Below the pieces are notes generated by a model that was given only the letters and a program-made list of their open reading frames with translations, had not been told where the DNA came from and did not search any database. From Asterella californica (Eukaryota; Streptophyta; Marchantiopsida; Marchantiales; Aytoniaceae), in NCBI GenBank assembly GCA_036924285.1, contig JAYKYS010000006.1:31842001-31906000 (forward strand): 64,000 nucleotides of DNA, given 5' to 3'. A program made the position numbers and the translations under genes. Below are positions 46,138 through 57,455 of the stretch, piece by piece; within the stretch, counting starts at the first letter, position 1; the number at the start of each line of letters is the position of its first letter.

Positions 46138-47022
46138 TATAAACCCTCCGCGGTCCTATCGATCAACTACTCCTCCCCCCTGATCTCTCAACCTCATCAT
46201 CGATGAATCTGCAACATGTGGGGCCTGTCTCTCACTCATGGGTCACCTCTGATGGCTTTGATGGAAGCACATCATGAACTTGAAGGGAAAAATGCGAAGT
46301 TCACTGATTCATACACCCATAAACTCATCAACTAAAATCCTCCATTCTAACGATGTCTCACAAGTTCTCACATGCTAAAATATCACACACTCTCTATATT
46401 ACTCAAGTTGTCATTATGACGATGTGAAAACAAAGATGAGGAGCTCTTCTCTACTCCTCTATTTATACATTCTAGGTTTTTACTTTGGTATCCTCGGTAA
46501 TTCAGCCGTAATTACTTTTATCGAGTTTTACTAAGATATTACTTAAGATAAAAGCATTAATCACATGAGCTTTTTACCTTTTCACATGGGCTTATTCCTT
46601 CAAAGTCAACAACTTCTAGAATGATTCTGGAATATTCTCAAGGAATCTCAAATTTCCACCCCCTCTACACTAGGACCCACTAAAAAGGAGACATGTGGAA
46701 TCTCTTCTTGTTTTTAATGCCCACAAAGTCCACAACTTTAATCCAACCACTAATATCAAGTCAAAAAGGAGATAAGGGATACTTTCCACCTTCTTTCTAC
46801 CTTTCAGACAAGATGACAAGATAGTAGTGCTCACTCTTTAAGAAATATCTGAATTCTACCAAAAGTACAGCTAAGTTTAACCATAACTAACTTTAGCTAG
46901 TCATATGACTAACTTGATACCTCCTTAAAGTACTTGGGCAGCAAATAAACATTCTCGACACTTAGTTATAACTAAATACCTTACTAATAGATAAAATTCT
47001 TATGTGTAACATAGGTCGTTAC
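46138..47022 (-). repeat. 3' LTR of element E
   Basis: About 885 bp. On the minus strand it opens GTAACGACCTATGTTACACA, carries TATAAATAG (plus 46459-46467) about 560 bp in, and ends GGGTTTATA at the target duplication. Only the first 535 bp has a counterpart in the other LTR. Confidence 0.8.
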
Positions 47023-47042
47023 ATTTTATCCCCGGACTAAAT
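47023..47042 (-). promoter_or_regulatory. Candidate polypurine tract of element E
   Basis: On the minus strand AGTCCGGGGATAAAATG directly precedes the 3' LTR; the GGGGATAAAA core suits plus-strand priming. Confidence 0.5.
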
Positions 47043-47552
47043 TTTTGCTCTGTCCTCGGAGTGAAGAGAGAACTTTCGTCTATGAAACAACTTCAACTTG
47101 TCATGGTTGACACGATCAAATCTCCTTCCTCCTACTCTCAAAGGTCTAGCCTCTATCCACTTGGTACAATAGTCAGTGACGACTACAATGTATCTATTAC
47201 CTCGACGTGTCTTATTAAGAGGACCTACAAAGTCAATACCCCATTTCTCAAACGACCCTAATACTGGAATTGATCTTAACGAAGGTAATCTAGTAGACTT
47301 TAGAGCAAATGCTTGACATACGTCACAAGTTTTGCAATAGTCTAAACATTCCTTGAAAATTCCTCTCCAATGATAACCAACATCCAAAATCTTGAAGGCT
47401 GTTATCTTATCAGCAAAGTGTCCTTCGCAAACAGTACCGTCGTGAAACTCGTGCATTATCTTGAACGCCTCCTTCTGACCAACTGCTCTCCTTAGTAACC
47501 CATCTGCTCTTTGATGAATAGAATTCCCTCCACCATGGTGTAAGGTTTGCAT
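47043..47552 (-). pseudogene. Element E integrase, truncated in the catalytic core
   Basis: The HHCC zinc finger is intact (HEFHDGTVCEGHF, then CKTCDVCQAF). The core begins FEKWGIDFVGPLNKTRRGNR with the first catalytic Asp and reaches TDYCTKWIEARPL, then changes to unrelated sequence. The second Asp and the Glu of the DDE triad are deleted, so integration activity is impossible. Confidence 0.85.
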
Positions 47553-48443
47553 CTCTTGATTAACGCGTTACGTTCTTGGATATGCATACCTTCTGGAAAA
47601 GAATCATCTGCAAGGAAACTCCAGATTTCTTTGTACTCGTCCGGTATCTCCTCAATGCTTGTGATGATCATCAGATGCTCATCTGGAAATGAATCATCAA
47701 ACGGTTCTTCTCCCTCATCATCGTAAGCCCTCGACAAAAGATCAGCATTTGCATGCTTTTTTCCTGGTCTATCTTCGATCACGTAATCGTATTCTGTTAG
47801 AAGGATCTTCCAACGAGCAATACGACCTTCGGCATTAAGCTTATTAAAGATATACTTTAAAGCCTTGTGATCTGTGACTATGGAAATTTCCCTCCTAGCA
47901 AATAGTGTCAAAATTTCTTCAATCCAAAGATCACCGCTAATCCTTCTCGTTCAGTCACGGAGTAATTCTTCTCCGCTGGAACCATCTGCCTATTAGCATA
48001 AGCTATAGGATGATCATGTCCATCTCCATCTAACTGATTTCATGTACATCCGATTGCTACATTGGAGACATCCGTATATAGAATAAATGCTTTACTCCAC
48101 TCCGGTTTAGCAAGTATAGGAGCTGTCACCAATGTCTTTTTCAGCTCCTCAAATGCTTCCTTTGCCTTCTAATCATGCACTATCAAGTCAAAATCAACTC
48201 CCTTCTTCATGTACTAGTCAAAGCTATTGCTTTGTTTGAGAAGGAAAAGACAAACCTACGGTAATATCCAACCATGCCAAGAAACTGTCTCAACTTTGTC
48301 AAGTTGATCAGAAATGAAAGATCCACAATCTTCTTCACCTTCTCAAGATCTACCGCAATCTCATTCTTAGAAATGATGTGCCCTAACGGTAGACATTCTT
48401 CGTAGCCAAAGATGCACTTCTTTGGATTTAGAGAAGCGTTGGC
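47492..48443 (-). pseudogene. Element E RNase H and RT connection
   Basis: RT connection MVGYYRRF (about 48255). An RNase H start is broken by stops. The better part is 47911-47492: IVTDHKALKYIFNKL, then GRIARWKILLTEYDY, KKHANADLLSRAYDD. Stops near 47960-48230 break the frame. It would degrade element RNA in the RNA-DNA hybrid if intact. Confidence 0.8.
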
Positions 48444-49376
48444 TTACTCCAACCGCTGCAAAACTTTGATCACATGATCAAAGTGGTCCTCCTTTCTTCC
48501 GTACACACAGAAATCGTCAATGAAATCACGAACAAACTTCCCTATGAATGGTTCAAACACCTTGTTTATGAACTTCTGAAACATGGCTCGAGCATTACAC
48601 AGTCCAAACGACATCACCCGAAATGCAAATGTTCTCCAAGGAGTAGAGAAAGTAGTCAACTGCTGGTACTCTTGTGCTATATTGATCTGATTATACCCAC
48701 TATAACCATCACCAAAACTGTACCACTCATGATCAGCAACTTCCTCCAAAATCTCATCTATAAATGGCACAGGATAATAATCCTTCTTGGTAACTGCATT
48801 CAGCTTCTTATAATCTATGCACACTCGCAGCTTATCATTCTTCTTCTTGACAATCACAATGGATGAAACTCATTCTGAATTCTCCATCTCGTAGATGAAA
48901 CTTGCCTCCTTCAACTTGTCTATCTCCTCCTTGACCATCATTGCCGTGGTAGGATTGACTCTTCTCTGCTCCTGTCGAACTGGTCTTGCGTTCTCTTCCA
49001 ATTCGATTCGATGAGTCTCTAGAGTCACCTCCTTCAAATCCTTGTAGTTGAAAACAAACACATGGATATATTTCCGAAATATATCTAAGAATCTACTTTT
49101 CTCATCTTGAGTGACATTGATACCAAACTTCAGGGTAGAGAGTCTTCTTACAATCTCTGCCTCACTCAACTCTTCTTTGTCAGGATCTTTCTCCACTGCT
49201 GGTCGAGACAACAAGTCAATAGCACTAAGCTGATGTAATGATTCATCTTGACCAAATCCTTCGTCCTCAGACGAGGATTCTTGATCGTAAGAATCTCCGG
49301 TATCTACTTCTGAGACACTCTTGATCATCCTCCGTATCAGATTCCCAGTAGTCACTAGTGGGTCTATCAGAGTCAA
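48444..49376 (-). pseudogene. Element E reverse transcriptase
   Basis: Pre-RT and fingers lie in 49376-48870 (ARPVRQEQRRVNPTTAMMVK), ending at a stop in ENSE*VSSIVIV (TGA where Trp TGG is usual). The palm continues from 48857: KLRVCIDYKKLNAVTKKDY, SFGDGYSGYNQINIA, FGLCNARAMFQ and the catalytic FIDDFCVYG. The single premature stop is the main lesion; the catalytic aspartates are present. Confidence 0.85.
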
Positions 49377-49720
49377 AAGTCACAACTCCAACATCCGAGA
49401 GAGGTACTATCACTCTATGATCTCTAGGCCCAATCCGTAAGTATCCCTTGTGCCACTTATCAGTGGTGCGCACAACTCTCAACCAAGGCATACCTAGGAG
49501 CAAATCATAACTAGAGTCCTTTAACACTTGAAAGAACATCAATGTTTGAATCCCCATCACAGACACAACCACCTTCTCTAACACACCAAGAGGTCTTACT
49601 CGTTGCTTGTTAGCCATCCCCACAACAATGTTAGCCGGGCGAGTTGGTTCCATCCCCAACATCTTCATCAACCTCTCCGATACGGCATTTACAGCCGACC
49701 CTCCACCAACACTTCAGAGA
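49267..49720 (-). pseudogene. Element E protease with mutated active site
   Basis: VGGGSAVNAVSERL (about 49710-49670) is the retropepsin active-site loop in which the expected Asp (DGGS) reads Gly (GGT on the minus strand at 49706-49708). The fold continues to DSSYDLLLGMPWL, the usual C-terminal block. Without the Asp it cannot cleave the polyprotein. Confidence 0.75.
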
Positions 49721-50087
49721 CATAGTGATCATTCAGTCTTTGAAGCCCTAGTGCATACCTCTGAAGCATGCACATCCACCACATCAACTCCCACAGACTT
49801 CGATGTCTTGCTCTTGGGTTTCTTCTTTTTGCTTTTCTTAGAACTCAGTCCTCCTCTGAGTTGTCTTCGTAAATTGAGATTAAGTGCGATCAGTTGTCCA
49901 ATCGTGATGTTGACTTTCTGAGCACCCACATCTTCAACCACATCATATCCCGCTTGAGAAGATGAAATGGTGAAATCCGTCATCTCCAACTTCCTTCGTG
50001 GCTCCCTAGTGCACTCAAAACAGTACTCGAGCGAGTACTTCTACTTGGTGACTCCTCCATGAAAACTGGTTCATCAGAAAATCGAGT

Positions 50088-50873
50088 TCATTTTCTTTGT
50101 TGAGCTAAAAGCTCCACCGGTGCATGAGACGAGTTCGACCTCTCTCCCTTCTCATAGATGAGATCTCGCACTACGTCGATAGTAGCCACTCCCTTGTCTC
50201 GTGCTTGTGATGGATTTTCTTCATCAACATTCATTCTGACAGCTTCAGCACCCCTTGCTCCGTTGTTAGGACAGTTTCGTTGGAAATGAGAACATCCACA
50301 AGTCCAACATGTGATTCCTCCAAAGTTACCCTGGTTGCCTCTAAAGTTACCTTGATTTCCTCGGTTGGGATTGTTGTCGTAATCTCTTTGACCTCCTTCA
50401 CCACCTTTGTTTCTCCATTCTCGTAACTGCACCACGTTTATCTTGAGATCCGCAAGAGTATCGGTGATACTATTCAACTCAGCATGGAAATCAGAGGTGG
50501 CAGTAGACATCGCTGTAGGGACAAATGGTCTTGGCATCACCGTTGGAGTAGGAGCTGACGTTGAAACGATCACCAACTGTGATGGTGCAGATGCTATCGT
50601 TGTGGTTAAATCAAGAGTCGTAGTCGACACCAGAGCGACATGATGAGGTTGGATGATATCCCCTTCATCCAAACTCTCTTCCATATTTGTCGCGATCTTG
50701 ATGGCATCCGCTTTGGTTGTTGGCTTCTCGTACCTCACTTGGATTCGAATTGAAGGTCTCAATCCTCCCACCAAGTTCTTGGTCAACACTGCTCCAATCC
50801 CCGCCATCGTCAGCTCCACGTTGTCTCCCTTCTTCCGTAAGACCGTCCGAAACCGTTCCTCCAACTTATCCAC
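50088..50873 (-). CDS. Element E gag, C-terminal half
   Basis: A 261-residue open frame: a helical capsid-like start (MDKLEERFRTVLRKKGDNVE, NLVGGLRPSIRIQVRYEKPT), a Thr/Pro-rich linker, a Gly/Asn-rich repeat (NRGNQGNFRGNQGNFGG) and a zinc-knuckle-like CWTCGCSHFQRNC, one residue short between the second Cys and His (CX2CX3HX4C). It would package element RNA. It was in frame with more upstream sequence before decay. Confidence 0.7.
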   Translation of the reverse strand: MDKLEERFRTVLRKKGDNVELTMAGIGAVLTKNLVGGLRPSIRIQVRYEKPTTKADAIKIATNMEESLDEGDIIQPHHVALVSTTTLDLTTTIASAPSQLVIVSTSAPTPTVMPRPFVPTAMSTATSDFHAELNSITDTLADLKINVVQLREWRNKGGEGGQRDYDNNPNRGNQGNFRGNQGNFGGITCWTCGCSHFQRNCPNNGARGAEAVRMNVDEENPSQARDKGVATIDVVRDLIYEKGERSNSSHAPVELLAQQRK

Positions 50874-51239
50874 CCTTTCGGCATACTGCCGAACTTTCTC
50901 GTCGTCCCGTTACTTCAAATGAGTAAGCTCCACCGTGAGCTTCTCATAACTCTCTTCTGGAAGAAATTCTTCGATGAGTGCATTACTCAACGTCTCCCCT
51001 GTATCCTCAACTACACCAGGTGTCTTGCTCTTCACTCGGTCTTCATATCACGTAAGAGCAAAATCTTCTAAAAACTCTGGCAGTAACAACACCCATGCTT
51101 CCTTCCTTCTCACATTGTTTCCGATGCAACCGCTTTTGAAGTCTCGTACAAATGGTTCTACATCTTCATTGTCCTTCCCATGAAACATTGGTAACTTCCT
51201 CATCTTGTAACTACTCTTATACCCTTCTAATTTTTGTGC

Positions 51240-52287
51240 AATAACTACTCGCTAAAAGAGTACGAACATCACCAACTTCATTCGCGAATAATCTATCATA
51301 GGTAAAATAAAAGGAAATGGTTGTAACAACACCTCTTGTGCCATCTCTTCTCCTAAGATAATCATGAGCCTGAGTCGCATCACCGCCTTCTCCATCATCC
51401 GAATGACGATCTCCATCACAAACTCAGCCGAGTCCTCTTTTGAAGTCGACAACTTCTCCGTCTCAGCTCTTTGAATCTCGTCCAACTTCTCGACTACTGA
51501 CGTAAGTAGGGCGGCCACATCGACGCACTTGTATCCTCTTGATAGATCACTCACTCCACAACTTGGACAAGGATCTTCTCCTAGAAGATGAATTGGCGTT
51601 GGTGAAGATGGACCCACTCGACATTGGTGAAGTTGGACAGTTCACTACTTTATGTCCCAATCCTCTACAGAAATAACACCACAAGTCGGTTTCTACTCTT
51701 CTCCTCGGAGATTCTACTTGAGGTTTTGTACTAGGGTTCTCAAACTCAACGATAATCTCTTTCGAGCTCTCTTCGACGCTTACTATGATATCTAAACCTT
51801 GAGGAAGGTTTCTAAGTCTAACTTTCCAATCTTTTGAACTTCCATTCATGTTGCACCTTCTCAACCATTAAGTAGACAAAATATCTTTGAGGAAAATAAC
51901 TCTACATCACTTTCTTAACTCTTTCGAGCTTTATACTGAAAATCGTGTATTATACATGCTATACACGAAATAAAATCCAATCTAAAATTAAGAGTCTAAG
52001 ATAATATCCTCATGACCATCGTCTGTACTGATCCTAGCAGACATCTTAAAGTCACTCTTGTAAAGATCACACTCTATTTCTCTAGGAGCATTTGTGGCCT
52101 CCACAGTGAAAGATGCTTTGAACTCAATCTTCTTCGCATCTGCGCTAATGCTCGTAGATACAAGGAGGTCTTGAAGATACTTCATGGGGAATCCAGTTCG
52201 AGTGCCGAGGTTAAAGAAGAGACGTTTGGGAGTTAGAACGGAGACGGAAAAGCCAAAGTTAAGTATAGAGGAGTTGCGATCACGCAT
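51240..52287 (-). pseudogene. Element E 5' coding region with an N-terminal zinc knuckle
   Basis: Frame 51864-51547 contains CYFCRGLGHKVVNC, a correct CX2CX4HX4C knuckle unusually far upstream of the main gag. Frame 51617-51252 (ALLTSVVEKLDEIQRAETEK) continues it. Frame 52287-51988 precedes it directly after the damaged 5' LTR. This could be an extra leader ORF or a gag N-terminus; no other domain is recognised. Confidence 0.5.
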
Positions 52288-52366
52288 CTATTGCAGTTGG
52301 GGTGCCCTTTTTGCTCTATATCAAGAAGCTTCTGCGAGCTTCTGCGATATATATCACAAGTTCTTT

Positions 52367-52901
52367 GGTATCCTCGGTAATTCAGCCGTAACTACTTTTA
52401 CCGGGTTTTATTAAGATATTACTTAAGGTAAAAGCATTAAACACATGAGCTTTTTACCTTTTCACATGGGCTTATTCTTTCAAAGTCAACAACTTCTAGA
52501 AGAATTCTGAAATATTCTCAAGGAATCTCGAATTTCCAACCCCCTCTATACTAGGACCCACTAAAAGGGAGACATGTGGAATCTCTTCTTGTTTTTAATG
52601 CCTACAAAGTCCACAACTTTAATCCAACCACTAATATCAAGTCAAAAAGGAGATAAGGGATACTTTCCACCTCCTTTCTACCTTTTAGACAAGATGACAA
52701 GATAGTAGTGCTCACTCTTTAAGAAATATCTGAATTCTACCAAAAGTACAACTAAGTTTAACCATAACTAACTTTAGCTAGTCATGACTAACTTGATACC
52801 TCCTTAAAGTACTTGGGCAGCAAATAAACATTCTCAACACTTAGTTATAACTAAATACCTTACTAATAGACAAACTTCCTATGTGTAACATAGGTCGTTA
52901 C
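52367..52901 (-). repeat. 5' LTR remnant of element E
   Basis: Matches 46486-47022. Homology stops at TGGTATCC/ACCAAAG (about 52367), just before where the TATA box stands in the 3' LTR. R, U5 and the primer-binding site are missing and replaced by unrelated sequence containing a GAGCTTCTGC duplication. Confidence 0.8.
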
Positions 52902-54455
52902 AGTTCATCCTCACAAAGTGATCTACGGCGGCTTCTCTGTCTTCTAGAGATATAGATACCTCTTTTATCACCATGGTCTTCTCCTTCTGCGCACGAGAAG
53001 ATGCTATCTTCGCTGTCTTCCGAGTTGGAAGATCTCTTCTCACCGCAGAAGCAGTCCTCTTTGCTGCGCTTCCTCGAGTCGCAGTCGGTACATCAACCCA
53101 TGTCTTCACTTCAGGAGTCCGAAGACTCCTTGTAGTTGCAGAAGCTATCTTCCGTGTGATCTTGGTGCTAGTCATGTCTTCATGTGAATCCGACTCGGAT
53201 CCAGAGTGGATGGTAGGGAAGGATGTGCTCTTCCGAGGCACACTCCTATGTCCTATCTTCCTTAGTGACGACGCGTCTTATGTGTTGTTGGAGTCGTCTT
53301 CTCTCACCGTAATCGACTTCTACTGAGTGCTTGGTCTCTTCTGAGGTGCTAGAGTGGGAAGGAAAGACATGGCTGCTGTCCGGTCTTCTTTCTCCGAGGT
53401 CTCTTCCTTCACCTCTCGCTGTCCTGTTGATCCATACTTGACCAACTGGTCTTCCTTCAAATCTCCCTTTGACACGTACAGATAACAGAAGAAGGGAGTA
53501 AGATGCCCTCCTGCTAGGGTGCCTAAGTACACTAGCTCAGTCTAGATGTAGGTGTGGAAGAAGGCGTCCTAGTTGACAACATGTCCTTTCCATATAGCTT
53601 CCAAGAACTCCACGTCTTGGTCTCCAAGGTACCTCACCTTCTGGATCTTTTCCTTGGAGAAAAGATGAAGATACAACTTCCCCAGAAGACGCTTCCTCGG
53701 CTCTCAGTAAGCTTCTACCTTCCATCCGTTCCTCCCCTGTTTGTCTTCCAGGAAGAGACATGTAGTACTTCCAAGTAGACATCACTTCCCAGAGATCATC
53801 GATAGGATCTTCTTCTCCAGCTCGTATCTGCGGTTCTCTGCTTCTGGCCGGTGGAGCTCTGCATCATCATTCCACTATTCACGAAGATGGTCTTCTCGAG
53901 CGACTTCTGTCTTAACAGATACACGGTTGTGAGGAGGCAACGCTGTCCAAACCTCCTCCAGAATACCCTGGTCCGTGAGGTTCCAGTTCCACGTGAAAAA
54001 GTCGAGGTCCAACTCCTTGATGTAAGATTTGACCTCGGCTAACTCTGCTTGCGTAACACCAACCCTCGAGCATGCATCAACATGTTCGAGCTTCTGTTAC
54101 ACAAACCACACATACTTGCTGTGAGCCTAAGGCTCGGTCCTTACCAGTCCTCACAGTCCAGCTTCTACTCTCAGAAGACGAATCTAGTCTTCTAGAAGAC
54201 AGCTATTCCGTCCTCCAGAATTGTAACAATGTTTCCTAAGTACTTCTCGTTTTCCGGGCTATATCTAAGCAATCCTAACTAAATAAGGCATCACATGGAT
54301 TCCTAAGAAGACAATCCATTGTGCAATTCATCCTACTTCCTAATAGAAGATGAGAAGATACGTGAGAAGATAAGTCTACGAAAGGTTCAAGAAGAAGGCT
54401 GAGGACTCCTACGGTGACAGGAAGACTCTCGGGACAACTTCTGATTAACTGACAT
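52902..54455 (-). mobile_element. Element B, inverted copy, 5' part
   Basis: The reverse complement matches about 34930-36480, including remnants PRKSTSFPTIHSGSESDS (53241), LTPFFCYLYVSKGDLKED (53505) and ERMEGRSLLRAEEASSG. It restarts exactly after the E target duplication. Homology to the plus copy ends near 54455, about 60 bp before the hairpin at 54514, so this copy is 5'-truncated or the units differ upstream. Confidence 0.75.
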
Positions 54456-54513
54456 ACTAGTTCTATCAGCCCACAACACAAAAGGAAGAAGCCTAGGTCA
54501 GTCTCCATGACGC

Positions 54514-54555
54514 CATCCACCAATCATCCACCAATGCTTGGATGATTGGTGGATG
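54514..54555. repeat. 17-bp perfect inverted repeat at the B/C junction
   Basis: Arms 54514-54530 and 54539-54555 are exact reverse complements around the 8-base loop CCAATGCT. The right arm is part of the C integrase coding sequence (HPPII-type block); the left arm is its inverted copy, after which C homology stops. It looks like a scar of the rearrangement that truncated C. Confidence 0.85.
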
Positions 54556-55234
54556 CTCTCGTTCACTTTTCTCATTTGCTTCCGGATTCAGTGAATTTCA
54601 ATCGTATCTCATATCTGTTGAAGAACTCACGTGCTTCATCTGTATTCAACTCTCCTCTATCTGCACGGATTCTCCCCACACTTTCATATCGAGAAACGAT
54701 ATCTTCTCATATGAATCGACGAACAGGCTCAGTAGCTTTGGTGCATAAAGCTCTCCCTTCTACAAAGTTGGACAATTCTTCCCGAGTCAGAACTAAATGA
54801 CACATGCTCCAAATCTCCGGTGGCATGACAATCAAATCCAAAACCCACTGGAAATGAATAGACAAAGGATATGTGGGTCTCAATCCATCCCTATATTGAA
54901 TCTTGGATTGAAATTAACATTCAATACATGACTCAACAAATTTCTCTACATCTCGATACAATCCTTTCCACCAATACCACTCCTTGATCTTGGTAAAAGT
55001 CACCTATGTACCTCGATGTCCTGCCCATAAGATATCATGAAACTGTTCGAGTATTTGTGTCTTGGTCTCCGCATCATCCACTACTCTCAAAGGTACTCCA
55101 TCTCTCCTCTTTGGTCCTTTCCACAAATATCCATCTCGGAATAGATAGCCATAGGCTTGATGTCGAATCTCCTTGAAAACTTTCTCCGTCCATTCATCAT
55201 ACTTCTGAAGAGTGCTTAGATACCGTCTGATTTC
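54540..55234 (-). pseudogene. Element C integrase (zinc finger and catalytic core)
   Basis: Zinc finger: EQFHDILWAGHRGT, then FVESCIEC. The core keeps recognisable positions: LDLIVMPPEIWS (first Asp), LTREELSNFVEGRALC, RIRADRGELNTDEAREFF (second Asp), then EH near the hairpin. It has stops after GHRGT, after CIEC and in the RRFI region. The C-terminal domain is missing. Confidence 0.75.
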
Positions 55235-55280
55235 CTTCAGCCTCTCATGGTAGGAAGAACTCTACCATGAGAGGCTGAAG
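55235..55280. repeat. 19-bp perfect inverted repeat between C RNase H and integrase
   Basis: Arms 55235-55253 and 55262-55280 are exact reverse complements around the 8-base loop GAAGAACT. The RNase H frame ends in this hairpin (GRVLPTMRG stop), so it appears inserted or created within the pol gene. Confidence 0.85.
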
Positions 55281-55660
55281 CAATCCAAGCGACTCCGATC
55301 CTTGCTTGATAGTTGTAGACTTGTCCCTCCTCTGCATCATCTTCATCCATATCTTCTGCCTCCATATCTTCTTCTTGAGAGTACCTAGCTCTAGACAACA
55401 TGTATGCCATTGAATTCATCTTCGCCGTTATGTGTCTCAACTGTGGATTCAATGACCTAATGTAAGCTATCCAACGTAACATAGCAATATCAGGAGTTGT
55501 GCAATTTGCTATCATTTCCAACAAAGACAAGCAATCAGTTTCAAGTAGTACATGTGCTCCAATGAGATACTCCTTCTCAGCTTTCATTGCGGTTACAACG
55601 TCCCAGAGCTCCCGTTTGACTTGAGGGTATCTCCTTTGTCGATCCATAAGTATGCGAGCA
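55281..55660 (-). pseudogene. Element C RNase H C-terminal part
   Basis: RRYPQVKRELWDVVTAMKAE followed by LIGAHVLLETDCLSLLEMIA, MLRWIAYIRSLNPQLRHITA and MLSRARYSQEEDMEAEDMDE. It has the substrate-site Glu and Asp positions of a gypsy RNase H followed by an acidic linker to integrase. The frame is open for 136 residues. Confidence 0.8.
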
Positions 55661-56032
55661 CCAAATCTTGTTGCAAACCTCTTTCTCTCACCGTCATCTT
55701 ACCCTATTGCCCAACCTATAGCGATAAGACTAGTATCTACAGTAATGACTATGGGTCTACCACAAGCATAACTTAACTGTCGTAGAATTGACATTGATTT
55801 CAATGCTTCTTTTAATCGCACCATAGTGACCATCTGCTCCTCAGCCCAAGTGAATCTTCTTCGCTTCCTCAGCAACTCTTACAGCTCGGACATGTGACCA
55901 AAATGAAGAATCCACACTTGATAAAACAAACAAGCTCTCCTAACCTCAGTGGTGTTGACACAATCTTTCATCCTCCCAATGGCATCAACCTTTGATGGGT
56001 TAAGACGTCGGTCAAAAGCTCCACAAAGATGA

Positions 56033-56786
56033 TCAACAAAATACAATCTCCGGAACTCCAAAGCTCGACTTCTCTGCTGAAAGAGTGAGATTTATCTCCT
56101 CAAGCCTTGTTAAGATCATCTCCACATCGTGAATATGATCAACCACAAATCTTTGACATCCATCCTCAGTAAGCTTCTCATCCTTGTCTTCGATCGCACA
56201 TCCTTTCATAAGAATATCATCTATGAAAGGTATGGTCTTCTCTGGAATGAATTCTCTCAAAATCCTGTTCATTGCATTCTGCACATGAGCAACAGAGTTT
56301 ATCGCTCCTTGTGATAATGTGCACATCCTTACAAGCCCAAGTGGAGTATGCATGGTGGTGAGATCTCTATTCTCTATTGCCAACTGGAACTGATTACCCA
56401 AAGTATAAATCTCCAATCGAGTAGATAGCACGACCAACAAAAGCTTCTGCAACTTCATCTACTATGGATCATAATCTCATGTTCCGGATAGTCACCTTGT
56501 TAGCATGTTGCATGTCTTGGATGAACCTAAGAGCCCTTGACTTCTTGGGTACGGTAAACCACCGACTCGAGTAAGGTCCCATAGATGGCTCTAAAATATC
56601 CATGCGTATCTTCTTCTTCAACAACTCAACAAGCTTTGGCAACATAGCTCGTGGCACTAGTACAGGCTTCAAGTCCCAAGGCACATGTGGTACTGTGAAG
56701 ATCATCATGGGTGTTACGACACTCGTATCTACACATCCAATCTCTTCTGCATTGAAAGCAAAGGCTTTTCCATACCTTCTCAACAT
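56033..56786 (-). pseudogene. Element C reverse transcriptase
   Basis: Frame 56786-56469: VPRAMLPKLVELLKKKIRMD, SSRWFTVPKKSRALRFIQDM. After a stop, frame 56458-56033: LAIENRDLTTMHTPLGLVRM, AMNRILREFIPEKTIPFIDD, with FIDDI as the catalytic block. One stop between fingers and palm; the active-site aspartates are present. Confidence 0.8.
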
Positions 56787-56882
56787 CTCAGGAAAATGCT
56801 TTCTCTCTTCCTCAGTGAGAAACTCACCCCCTCCAACCTGTAGTCATTTGAGTGTCTCTTATGTGAACATGTGCCCTACTCT

Positions 56883-57376
56883 CTATGAATCTCGTAGAAC
56901 TGGTTCAGTCGATGCTCGTTCCACTTGCTTGTTAGAGTCTTTAGGTAGTTGAGTAGCCACCGGCTTCACTTTACGCGTCACAGTCTTGTATTTCATATGA
57001 ACCTGCGCTTCTTGGTGTTTCACAGCTCTATTCTTTTCTAACTCCAACTCATGATCTCCCTTCATCTGAAGCTGAACCTTGTAGCCATTCTCTACGAACC
57101 TTGCAATCTCCTCATATAACTCGTGTGAACGGATTACGACTAATCCATTAGCCAAAGAATCGTGCTTATGAACGACAAAACCTCCTCAAGAGTGTCTTCA
57201 AAACCCTCTTCTTCATACACCCCATTAATGAACTCCTGATCTAACAAAACTCTTTGAGTTTTGAAGAGATCTTCTTGCTTCTTCACACATCGTTTTGATA
57301 CACTATCCATCTCTTCTACCACTCGAAATTTAGTTGCACATGTTTTAAAAAATTGAGCAAATCCACATTTAAACAT
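56883..57376 (-). pseudogene. Element C protease-RT linker
   Basis: Two charged frames (57376-57140 and 57155-56883) with no catalytic motif: KTCATKFRVVEEMDSVSKRC and GYKVQLQMKGDHELELEKNR. They fill the position between protease and RT as in related plant elements. Confidence 0.5.
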
Positions 57377-57455
57377 CTCTTCTTCATCTTCTGACGCTAG
57401 CGGAAGGCTCTTTCTCCTATTAACACTCTATTCTCTCGCTCTACAAGAGTGTTAA

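Larger units (their letters stand above)
46138..52901 (-). mobile_element. Element E: Ty3/gypsy retrotransposon with LTRs and a 5-bp target duplication
   Basis: Minus-strand element inserted in the inverted B copy. AGTTC at 46133-46137 is repeated at 52902-52906, and removing one copy restores B collinearity. The 3' LTR is 46138-47022 and the 5' LTR remnant about 52367-52901. Order from the 5' end: gag with zinc knuckles, protease, RT, RNase H, integrase. The LTR parts compared (about 535 bp) are roughly 95 percent identical by eye. The 5' LTR lacks the TATA box and R/U5, protease and integrase are damaged, so the copy is dead. Confidence 0.85.
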
